64,000 nt of DNA from DASSFG01 sp035550375 (GTDB lineage: Bacteria; Planctomycetota; Planctomycetia; Pirellulales; JAICIG01): contig DASZPH010000116.1 of assembly GCA_035550375.1 (NCBI GenBank), positions 1 through 64,000 on the forward strand, written 5' to 3'. The translations under genes were made by a program, and so were the position numbers. Positions 34,301-46,300 of the stretch are shown here, piece after piece; the first letter of the stretch is position 1; each line of letters begins with the position of its first letter. The notes beneath the pieces were generated by a model. The model searched no databases. It was not told the DNA's origin and saw only the letters and a list, made by a program, of their open reading frames with translations.

Positions 34301-37300
34301 AGAGCGAGTTATTGCCCGAGCCGGCCTGGATCGAAACGCTAGTGCCCCCCGTGGTACTGAGCGAGTCGTTGCCGCTGCCGCCATAGAGCGAGATGCTCGT
34401 GCCGCCGCTGGCCGACAAAGTCTCGTTGCCCGTGCCACCGAACAGACTGATGCTCGAGCTGCCCGAAGGAAAGATCGTCGTGCCGCCGGTGCCGGCCATC
34501 ATGGAGACGCTGGTGCCGCCGCTGGTCGACAGCGAATCATTGCCCGTGCCACCGAACATCGTGACGCCCGAACCGCCGCTGGCGTAGAGCGAACTGTTGC
34601 CCCCGCCGGCGTGCATGGAAACACTCGTGCCCCCCGTCGCGCTGAGCGATTCGTTTCCGCCGCCCGCGTACATCGAAATACTCGTGCCGCCGCTGGCCGC
34701 CATCGTGTCGTACCCGCCGCCGCCGAAGAGGCTGATGCTCGAGCTGCCGCTGTGCGGCAGCGTGTCTCCGCCGCCTCCCGTGTACATCGAGACGCTCATC
34801 CCGCCCGTCGACGACAAGGAATCGTTGCCCGTGCCGCCGAACATCGTGATGCTCGAGCCGCCGCTGGCGTACAACGAGCTCTGGCCCCCTCCGGCCTGCA
34901 TCGAGATGCTTGCGCCGCCGGTGGCGCTGAGCGAGGAGTTTCCGCTGCCGGCGTACATCGAGACGCTCGTGCCGCCGCTGGCGATCATCGAATCATTGCC
35001 CGTGCCGCCGAACAACATCGCGCCCTTCGCTCCGTCGACCTCCAGTTTGGCCGCCTGGCCGGCCAGCGAGCCGGAAACGAGCCCGATATTGGAGCCGCCG
35101 GCAGCCAGCAGCGAGTCATTTCCGCCGCCGCCGTAGACGGTGCTGTTGGGGGCGGCGAAGAGCATGTCGGCGCCGCTGCTGCCCATCAGGTTCTGGAACT
35201 GCCCGGAGAGCTGCAATTGATCGTTAGCGTCGATCTGCTGCGTGCCGTTGCTGGCCAGATTGACCGTCACCGGCAGGCTCGATTGCGCAAAGCTGAGCGT
35301 GTTGTCGTGGTTGCCGGCCGTGATCGAAATCGGTCCGTTGCTCGCCGGCACACTCGGCGAGGTGAGCACCTGGAACAGGTTCGCGTTGTTGCCGTTTCCG
35401 CCGAGCAGGGTATCGCCTGTCGAGGCGTAGAGCGTGTTTGGCCCGCTCCCTCCCATGAGCGAGTTAAAACCCGAGTCGCCTTGCAGAACGTTGTTGCCGG
35501 AGCCGCCCATCAGGGTGTCGTGGCTTCCCAAGGCCGCTTCGACTAGTGAGACCGAGGCTCCGCTCCCGTCGATCGTGACACCGGCCCCTGTGGCGACCAC
35601 GACGACCTGCATTCCCTGACCCGACGAAACCGTCGTCACGGTTGCGCCATCGACGGAGACGGTCGTCATGCCGCCGGTCGTCTGGAGGGTAATCGTCTGG
35701 TTGTCGCCAGCCGAGACAATCGGCGCCGTTGTGGTCTGGTCGCCGCCGTCGTCGTCCGTTACCCGCACTCGGACCGTGTAGATCCCCGGTTTGCCCGCCG
35801 ACTCCGTGAAGGAAAAGCTCGCGAGGCCGAATCCGCTGGTCGTGGCCACGGTGCCGCCCTGCGGGTTGAAGGCCGTCCAGAAGTAGTCGAACTGATCGTC
35901 GTTGCCGGGGTCGGGCACGGCCGCCCGCATGTTGACGGTGGTGTCCCCCGCCGCGCCAACCGTCACGCTGCCGACCTCGATCGTCGGAGTCGGCTGAACG
36001 TGCGTCACACCAATGGTGATGTTGCTGGTCGCCGTGGCGCCGTTGGAATCGGTCGCGGTAGCCGTAACGGAATACTGGCCCGACTCGATCGGCGTGAAAT
36101 TGAACGTCGGTCCGCCCGTCGTCTGAGTGAAGCCCTCAGGCCCGATAATCTGCCAGACGTAAGTCAGCGTGTCGAAACTGCCGCCCGGATCGGCGCTCGC
36201 CGCCGACAGATTGAGCAATGTTCCTTCAGGGACGGAAGGGTTTGGCGCGAGCACGGTGCCGCCGGCAGCGACGGTAATCGTCGGCGCGCTCGGCGCCTCG
36301 TTGACCACGTTCACGACCGTGCTGGTGGTGACGCCCACCGTGCCGTTGTTCACCGTGACGCTGACCAGGTACGATCCGGCCGTGGGGGGCGAGAACATCA
36401 CCGCGCTGCCGCCGCCGCTTGTGGTGGTGCCGACCGAGACCGGCGCCGACTCGTCGGTGACGGTCCAGGCGTAGCTGTAGGCGTTCGGCGGAGTCGCTGT
36501 TGCCTGGACCGTGACTTGCCCGCCCTCGGTAAGGCTGCCCGAAGTCGCCAGCACCACGCCAATGGCCGGAGCGCCGACGTTGAAGGCCACGCTGCTGTTT
36601 GCCGTCTGCGTGCTGTCGGTCGCGGTCAGCGTGACGATATACAGCCCCATCTGGTGCGGCGTGAAACCGAATGTAGCTCCGCTGCCCCCCGCGATTGCCT
36701 CGCCGGCCGAATCGGTTACGGCCCAACTCAGGCTTGGGGCGTCGATCGTATCCGGCGTGCCGGCGGCCCCTCGTAGGCTGATCGAGGTTCCCGCCAGAAC
36801 GTTGCCGGCCGGCGCATGGCCGGTTGTCGCGTCGGTGATGGTGGCCGTCAACGGCGCGTCCTTCACTTGAATGACGACGGGCGGGGCAATGCCGCTGGTT
36901 GTCCCGTCCGTCACGCTCAGCGAAATCTGGTAGGTCCCCTCGTCGTTGGGCGTAAACGTGAACGTCGGCTGGTTCGTCGGCGCCCCCGGATCGTAGGCTG
37001 CGCCGTTTTTCGTTACGCTCCAAACGTAGGTCAGCGTGCCGGTGAGGCTGCCCGAAGTTATGGCGTTGGCGAGCGTGATCGGCGTGCCCTCCACGGCGAC
37101 CGCCGGCACCTGCGTTATTTGCGCGACGGGCGTGGCGGTGGTGACAAGCACGTCGTCGATTGCGGTGGCTGTGCCGCCGTTGGCGTCCGTGGCCAAAAGC
37201 TGGACGACGTAACTGCCCGGCGCGCCCGGCGTGAACGTGAAATCGGCCTGATTGGTAATCGTGCCGGCCGGCAGCGAATACGGCTGGCCGTTCTTGGAGA

Positions 37301-40300
37301 CCGACCAGCCGTATGCGCTGATCGTGTCGCCAGCGGGCGCGACGAGCGTTCCGGTAAGCGAGATCGGAGTGCCGACAACGCCGGTGCCGGGCGCGGGGCC
37401 GGACGGACTGCCCTGGATGACCACCGCCGGAGCGGGCGCGGTCACCTTGATCAAAGCCGTGGCTTGAGCCGCGTTGCCCAGGCTGTCCGTTACGGTGAGG
37501 GTCACCGTGTAGGTGCCGATGTTGACCGGATCGAGCTGCAAACTCGGCTGGTTGGCCGCCCCGCCGAGGCTCAGCACCGATCCGGTGGGGGTCGTCACGT
37601 TCCAGTTATACGTGTAGGTGGCGCCGGCGTTGGTATCGGTCACCGAACTCGTTAGCTCCAGCGATAAACCCTCGCTGGACGTGGCTGGTGCATGGATGGC
37701 TACGCTGATGCTGGGGGTGGGAGCGTCGAGCGCGAACTGGGATGTGTTGCCGGCTGGGTCGGTCGCCGTGGCGCTGAACACCTGCTGCTTGCCGCCGTTG
37801 GCTAGCGCGGTGCCGTCGTAAAGGATCGCGTCGTTGAAACTTCCCGCGCCGTTGCTGTCGGTGCCGAGCGTGATCGAGCCGAGGTAAGACTCTCCCTGCC
37901 CGTAGCCGCTCGGATCCGCGGCCGGGTTGGCGTAGAAATCGACCACGTAAGTCGTGTTGGGCGCGGCGTGAAGCGTCCCGACGATCGTCGTCACGGGAGA
38001 GCCGCCCTGGTTGCCGAAGGTGACTGTGGTAATCACCGGGTACGGCTGGTTGCTGTTCCCCCCGTTTGCGAGTTCGATACCGAGGTTGCCGTTGGCATAG
38101 ATGCTGTTGGCGCGGCTTGCGTTGCCGGTGGTGGTCGATCCCGCGATCTTCACGCCAGACTGCGAATTGAACGCAATGACATTGGCTTGGCCGGCCGCCG
38201 TGCCGCCGACGACGTTCCCGGTTGAGCCATTTTGGATCCACACGCCCGGCCCGCTATTTCCCAGCGGGGTGGTCCCGCCGGGAGTCGTCCCGATCAGGTT
38301 CCCCCGAATGATGTTATTCGAGGAGCCGGGCGGAGTTTGCAGGCTGCCGCCGACGTAGACGCCGGCTAGTTGATTGCCGGACACGACGTTGTCCAGCGCC
38401 GAATTGCCCGAGGAACTGTCAACAAAAGCAATGCCCGTCTGGACGTTGGCAAGGCCTCCCGTGCCGGCGGCGTTGAGACCGACCCAGTTCCCTTCGACCG
38501 TGTTCCCCGTCGTCCCGGACGACTGAAACGCCACACCCGCAAGCGCATTTCCGGAAATCACGTTTCGGGCGGCCGCCGACGCCCCGCCGATGGTGTTTGA
38601 TTGGGCCCCGCTGTCGATGAGAACGCCGGAGTTGCCGTTGGCCAGGGCGGCGGTTCCCGCCGCATTGGTGCCGATCTCATTGCCGGCGACGGTGTTTGAG
38701 TTAGACCCAGCGCCCGTGATGCGCACACCTACGCCCAGATTGCCCGAGAGGACGTTGCCGGCGCCGGCCGTTGTGCCGCCGACCGTATTGTCGTTTGCAC
38801 CGGAGGCGAGCCGTACGCCATCTCCACCGCGATTGGGCACCGCCGCGGTCCCCGCAGCGTTCGTGCCGATGTAGTCGCCGGCGATCTTGTTTCCCGTTGC
38901 CGCGGCACCCGTCACCAGCACGCCCTGGGCGAGGTTTCCGCCGATCACGTTCCGCGCAGCGATGTTCGTGCCGCCGATGGTGTTAGTCGCCGTGCCGCTG
39001 ACGTTAACGCCATTGCCCGCGTTGGCCAGCGCGGCTGTTCCGGCGGCGTTGGTACCGATGTAGTTGCCGGCCACAGTATTCGATCCGGTGCCCGAACCGG
39101 TGATCAAAATCCCGTCAGTCGCGTTGCCCGAGATCACGTTTCGCTCGTCGGCGTCTCCTTGGCCGTCGCTGTTGGTGCCGATGCGGTTGCCTTGCGAGCC
39201 GCTCACGTCCGTCGTGAGGATGATGCCCGTGGCCCCGTTCGGGAGAGCGGCGGCACCGGTCTCGTCAGTGCCGATATCGTTGCCGGCGATCACGTTGTCG
39301 ACCGCATCTTCCAGATACATGCCGTCGAGATGGTTTCCCGAGATGAGGTTGCCCTCTTCGATGTCGAGGCCTCCCTTCAGGCCGTCGGTGCCGATGCGAT
39401 TAAACGCGGCGCCGGTCGTAATCGAGACGCCCGAATCAAAGTTGGGCACGGCGTGCAGGCCCGTCGCGTCAGTGCCCAGATAATTGCCCGCTACGACGTT
39501 GTAGTTGGTACCCGCTCCGGAGATCGAAACGCCATCAAAGCTCACATTGCCCGAGACGACATTGCGCTCATCGCTGTCGGAAATCCCGTCGGCGTTGGTG
39601 CCCACCAGGTTGTACTGAGCGCCGGCGCGAATGCGCACGCCGCCCCGATGGTTGGCGATCGCGTACGTGCCGGTGCTGTCCAGGCCGATGAAGTTTCCGG
39701 CCACGACGTTGCTGTTTGTGCCGGCGCCGGTGATGAACACGCCCCCGCCCGTGTTGCCGGAGATAACGTTGCCTTCGCTTGCGTCATTGACGCCATCTCC
39801 GTTGGTACCGATGAAGTTATGGTTGGCGCCGCCGTTGACGATCACCCCGGCCGTTGTCAGCGTGTTACCAGAATTCGGCAGGGCGGTGCTGCCTGCGGCG
39901 TTCACCCCGATGTAATTGCCCGCCAGCACGTTGCCGGTGGCCGAGGATCCGCCGATCAGCACGCCGTTCGTGGCATTGCCCGAAATGAGGTTTCCCGCCC
40001 CTGGGAGGCCGCCGCCGATCACGTTGTGCCCGCCGTTGATCGTGATGCCATTGCCGCCGTTGGCCAGCGCGACCATGCCCGTGGCGTCGGTGCCGATGTA
40101 GTTGCCCGCGATGACCGTGCCGCTGCCGTTGGCCGTCAGGTCGATGCCATCGACGGCGTTGCCGGAGACGACATTCCGCTCCAGGTCGTCGTTGATTCCG
40201 TCGGCGTTGGTGCCAATGCGCGTGCCGATCGTCGTGTCGACATAGATGCCGTCGACTCCGTTGGCCACCCGTGTCGTTCCGTCGGCGCCTACGCCGATCT

Positions 40301-43300
40301 TGTTGCCGGCGATGACGGTGTTGGTGGAGTTGCTGTCGAGGTAGACGCCGAACGTGCCGCTGCCGGCAAGCACGTTCCCTTCCGCGGCGGCGCCGGGGTC
40401 GGTTCCGTCCACGCCGATCCGATTGCCGGTTCCCCCGCGTACCGCGACGGCGGACGCGTGATTGGCCAGAGGGACCAGACCCGTGTAATTGGTGCCGATG
40501 AAGTTGCCGGCGACGATGTTGTCGCCGCTCTGGATATTGACTCCGTCGGTGCCGAAGCCCACGTCCCCACCGAAGCCGTTGCCCGAAATCAGGTTTCCTT
40601 CGGTCTGGTCATTGACGCCGTCGCCGTCGGTGCCGATGACGTTGCCTGTGGCGCCGCCCTGGATAGCCACGCCGCTACTGCCGTTGCCCAGGCCTTGCGT
40701 GCCCGAAACATCGGTGCCGATGTAATTTCCCTGGACCTTGTTCGATGTTGCCCCGCTGCCGGTCAGAAGGACACCGGTCAGGGCGTTGCCGGAGAGGATA
40801 TTTCGCGCGGCGACGGTGTCGCCGCCGATGGTGTTGCCGGCGCCAAAGACCTCGACGCCGCTGCCGCCGTTGGCAACGGCGGAACTGCCCGTCGAGTTGG
40901 TGCCGATGTAGTTTCCAGCCACCGTATTGTTCGCGGCGCCGATCTCGGGCTGTATCTCGACGGGCTGCAAGGCTCGATTGAAAATCGAGATCTCGTCCAA
41001 TCGGCCGACGAAGTAAGTACTCGCGCCAAGGAACGGGTTGCCGGGCACGTAGGTGCCCGAGCGCATGTCGCCGGTATTGCTGATGTTCGTGATTCCGGCC
41101 GTCGTACCGTGGCCGCGCTCGATGCCATCGATGTAAAGCACGGCCGTCGTCCCCTGGCGCACCAGGGTGAGCAAGTGCCAGTGGCCGTCATTCACGGTCA
41201 CGGCAGCGGCGAAGGCGTTGTAGTTGTCCGAGGCGGAATCCTGGTCAAGCTCGACGTGCGGCACGCCGTTGAGAAGTTCAATGCTCCAAAAGCTGCCGTC
41301 AAAAGTCGTGTCGCGCTTGTTGAGCACGACCTGCCGCGCCGCGGTCGACGTCGTTTGAATCCAGAACTGGACGGTGAAATCCGATGTGCCGAAGTTACCG
41401 GCGTTGGGTCCGAAATCGACCACGTCCTGGCTGCCGTCGGTTACCGTGGCACCGGGGAAGGTGAAAGCCTGACCCACTCGCCCCTGAGAGTAGGTCACAT
41501 CGCTATCGACGGTCGCGTTGTTCGCGCCCACGCTGTCGGCGCCGCTGGCGTCGCCGTGCCATAGGTCCGCGGCCCCAGATGCAAGCAAGGGGCCCGCCAA
41601 CGTCACCCCGTTGCCGGCGTTTCCGCTGATGACGTTGCCTGCTCCGGCAACTGTCCCGCCCACGACACTGCCTTGAGCCGTCGAATCGAGGTAGATGCCC
41701 ACTACTTGGTTTGGCAGGGCCGTGCCTCCCGTGGCATCGAGGCCGATGTAGTTTCCGGCAATGGTCACGTGCGACCCCTGCACGAGGATTCCGTTGCCGT
41801 GGTTGCCAGAGATCACGTTTCGCTCGGCGGAATCGTTCACTCCGTCGGCGTTGGTGCCAATCACGACGTTGCTGGCGCCGCTACCGACCCAGATGCCCCC
41901 CTGACCATTCGGCTCGGCAAACTCGCCCGTCGGATCGAGGCCGATGTAGTTGCCGTAAATCCAATCGTTGGTGGCGTTCGGGCTGAACACTCCGATGCCA
42001 AAGCCATTGCCGCCAGATTCCAGCGGGTAATTGACGATGTCGAAGCCGCGCACCATGACGTTCGGCGCTTGAATATTCAAACCGAACGAGCCCAGCGTGG
42101 CTTCATGGGCATTGACTCCGTCGAGCTCAATCAAGGGCGACCCGGAATAGCTCGCGCCGCCTTGGCTCCAACCGTCGAGGACTACCGGGCTGGTGACGAC
42201 GGGCAGCGATACTCCGCTGCCTGCGTTAGTGTAATTGGGGGTGATGGTCCAGGTGCCCGTGCCCACCTGATAACCTGGATCGCTCGTCGGAATGTCGAAC
42301 GTAATCAAATTCGCCCCGGCACCCGACGCGAGATTGGCGTTGTCGATCGCCTGCCGCAACGTGCCCAGCCCACTGTCCTGAGTGTTGATTACCTGGTCAT
42401 TGAGCGTGCCTCCCGCGGCGATCGTAACCGGCCCACCTGCGGTGCCCGTAACGAGCAGCGTGCCGGCAGTGATCGTGGTGCCACCGCTGTAAAAGTTGTC
42501 GCCGGATAGCCCCACGGTGCCTCCGGTCACCGCGAACGCGAGGGCGCTTCCCTCGCCCTCCACGATGTCGCCATCGAAGGTTCCGGTGCCGTCGACGCTG
42601 AGCGTAGGAGTGCCCGCTCCGTTGTTGGTGGCCGTGCCCGACCCGGTGAATGCCCCCGTCACGGCGACGTTGTTGCCGTCAAGATCTACGGTGCCGTCGT
42701 CGAGTACGTTTCCGGTGAACGATCCCGCCAGGTAAACGTAGGCGCCGTCCGTGACGCTCAGTGCACCGCTGGCGTTGGTCAGCGTCCCCATCCCCCCGGC
42801 TTCCGTGCCGACGTAGTTGGCGAATACGTGGTTTCCGCTTGCCGTGAAACCATCGACCCGGATGCCGTAACCGTCGTTGCCGCTGAGGACGTTCTCTTCT
42901 CCGAACCCGCCGACGGTGTTTGCGTCCGCGCCGCCATAAATGTCGAGGCCGTTCCCCTGGTTGCCCACCGCCGCCGTTCCGGCCGCATTCGTGCCAATCA
43001 GGTTGCCGACGACCGAGTTGGAATTCGTGCCCGGGTTGCTGATCACCACGCCGTCGCCGTTATTGCCAGAAATAAGATTCCCTTCGCCGGGCAGGCCGAT
43101 ATCGTTCGTGTTGGCTCCGCCCGTGATGTAGATGCCGCTGCCGTTGGGAATGGGGAAGGAGCCCGTAGCGTCGGTGCCGATCGTGTTGCCGACGATCTGA
43201 TTGTCGTTTGCCGAACTGCCCGAGAGATAGATACCACCGTCACTGTTGCCGGAAATCAGGTTTCCTTGCGCGGGATCGCCAATCGTGTTGTCGCTACCAT

Positions 43301-46300
43301 GAAGCTCGATGCCGATGCCGCCTTCGTAGATCCCTAGAGGCGCGTCGCCGGCGGCGTTCGTGCCGATCTTGTTGCCGAGGACCGAATTGCTGTTGGAAGT
43401 GATATCGAGCCCGTCCGTCAGGCCCATAATTACGTTGCCCGGCCCGATGGTCGTGTGGTCGGCACCCCTGTCAAGAAAGACGCCGGAACTCGTGTTGAAC
43501 ACAATGCTGCTGCCGGTGGCGTTGGTGCCGATCAGGTTATTGGCGATCGTGTTCTGCGTGGTGCCTGCGCCGCCAAGGTAGATCCCGTCGAAGTTGTTGC
43601 CCGATATCAGATTGCCGTCGGAAGGATCGCTGCCACCGATCGTATTGTTGTTGGCGCCGCCAACGATCTGGACGCCGCTGCCGCCGTTGGCAATCGCGCG
43701 CTCGCCGGCGGCATTGGTGCCGATGTAGTTTCCTTCCACCATGTTTCCCATGGTGCCATTGTCGGAGATATAGACTCCGGCCCCGCTGTTACCGGAGATG
43801 ACGTTGCGAGCGTCGGAAATCGGGCCGCCGATGGTGTTGTCCGAGGCGCCGACGGCGATGTGGACACCGCTACCCATGTTCGCAACGGCGGCGGTTCCGG
43901 CGGCGTTGGTGCCGATTAGGTTCCCTTCGACCGTATTGCCGCTCGTGCCGATGCCGGTGAGATAGACGCCATCCAGATTGCCCGAAATCACGTTCCCGAA
44001 GCCGGCTATGGGTCCGCCGACCGTGTTGTTGCTGGCCCCGCTGGCGATGGTCACGCCATCGAGCGCGTTGCCCAGCGCGTTGGCACCGCTGACGTCGGTG
44101 CCGATGAAGTTGCCCTCGACGACGTTTTGCGACGTGCCGCCGTCAGAAATGGTAATGCCGCCGAAGTGGTTGCCGGAGATCGTGTTGCCGTCGCCAGCCC
44201 CGCCGCCAATTGTGTTGCTGCTGGCTCCGTTGTTGATCGCCACGCCGTCGAAGGCGTTGCCCAGAGCGAGCGTTCCTGTCGGGTCGGTGCCGATCAGGTT
44301 CCCCTTGACTTCGTTGCCTGTCGTACCGGGACCGCTGATGGAAACGCCACTGGCATTGTTACCGGAGACGACGTTGCCTTGGTTGACGGTATTGTTTTGC
44401 GCGCCGCCGTAGATGGCGACACCGTTTTGGTTGCCGAGGCCCGCGACGCCAGCAGCGTTCGTGCCGATGAAGTTGCCGTTGACCACGTTGCCATTGGTAC
44501 CCGTCCCATTGATATCGACGCCGTCGCCCAGGTTTCCGGCGATCACGTTCGCGGCGCGACTTGCCTCCGTGATGCCGACGAAATTGCCCGTGGAGGCGCC
44601 AAACATATTGATGCCTCGGCTACCGTTGGGAATCGCCGTTGCTGCGGCGGGATCGAGGCCAATGATATTGCCTTCGACGTAGTTCTGACTGGCACTGGAA
44701 ATGTCGATGCCATCGAAGGCATTGCCGGAAATGACGTTGGTGGCGGCGAGCAGCGGGCCGCCGATCAGGTTCTGAGTGGCGTTATTTTCGATGAGAATGC
44801 CCGTGTTGTTCGGCGCGGCGGCTGAGGCCAGCGAGACGCCGATCCAATTGCCCTCGATGACGTCGTAACGGGCGGCCACGCCGCTGAGGTCGATACCGGC
44901 GCCGCCAAAGTTGACGATGGACAGCCCGGTTATCAGTGTGTTCGGCGCACTGATCGAGAGGCCGTTGGCGCCCGCGGCGGCGTTCGTCCCATCGATTTCA
45001 ATGGCCGGGGTACCGCCGTAATTCGTCGCCGAAGTTCCGTCGATCACGATCGGTACGGCGATCACGGGCAGCGATGTGTTGGGACGGATGACACTACCGG
45101 CGGGCAAATCGAATTCGATGATCCCGCCGCCGGCCAGGTCGGCCTGTTGGATGGCGTCTCCGAGACTGCCCGACACGCTGAAATCGCCCGATGTGTTGGT
45201 GACCGTGAAGACCGTCGGCGCGGCGCCGTTGAACAGCAATAAACTCGTGTTGGTCACCAGGCTGCTGAAACCGCTCGGCAACGAGAGCGCACCGGCCAAG
45301 CCGGAAGATGAGCCAAACACCAACGGCTGAAACGTCGCGCCAGCAGCTAGCGTGGCGATAAAGGACGTATGCACGCTAACCTGCCCCTGGATCGCGGCGT
45401 TGCCGGTCACATCGAGTTGCCCGTATCCGCCGGGCTGAGGCTCCCCTTGCGACGTGTCGAAAAGCGTGAGAACGAGTGCGCCCGTCGACATCTGGGTATA
45501 ATTACCCTTAAGGTTGAGCGCGCCGCCATCCTGTTCGACCGTGGCGCTATTCGTCACATTCCCTTCGATCGTGCCGTAGCCATCCAGCGTGCCGCCCGAC
45601 AGGACCACTCCCCCCGTGGCGTGCAGGGTGCCGCCAGACATATAGGTCTCGCCGGCGGTCTGCGAGTACACACCGTGACCGCTTGGACTCAAGACGACGA
45701 GTTCCCCACCCGCGCCGACGCTAACGTAGCCCGTATTTGTCAGGGAGGGGCCCATTAGTGTGAGGCCGGTATCGACTTGGAGGCCACCGCTGTTGGTGGT
45801 CAGGCCGTCGACGTCTGGGAAGGAGGCCGCCGCGCCGGATAGGCTGATGTGGGCCGCGTTGCTGGTGATGACAGCCCCGAGCGTCAGCGTGGCATTGTTT
45901 ACATACCAGTAACCCCCGCTAAGGACATTACCCGATAGCTGGGCGACCGTGGCGCCGGACAGGTCAAGCGTGCCCGCGTCGACGTCAACCTCGTCCTGGT
46001 TATCGATGGTCAACGGCGCCACGCTCAAAGCGGCCGCGATACTGGTGGTGCCCGTGCCGGCCGTCTTGCCAAGGACTCCGTCGACCACGTTCAGAAACGT
46101 GTTCGTGCCCGACTCGGAAACCCACGACGCCTGACCGGACGGATCGTCAGCCGCGAAGTCGTAGTTCCCAAAATTATCGATCTCGCCGTCCGCGAAGAAA
46201 ACCGTTCCTCCGGTCTGCGTGATCTGGTTGTTGTTCACCAGTGTCGTCGCCAGGGTCACGTCGCCGTCGATCGTCACCGTCCCCTCGTTGGTCAGGCTGG

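Noticed and set aside
32421..35010. Tandem 57-bp units looked at as a CRISPR array
   Set aside because: The units are contiguous, in frame, vary as codons do and have no unique spacers.
39159..41564. 801-aa plus-strand open frame opposite the giant gene
   Set aside because: It is antisense to the beta-helix repeats. Its length comes from the repeated codons and high GC of the real gene, and its product is Arg/Asp/Val-rich with no domain.
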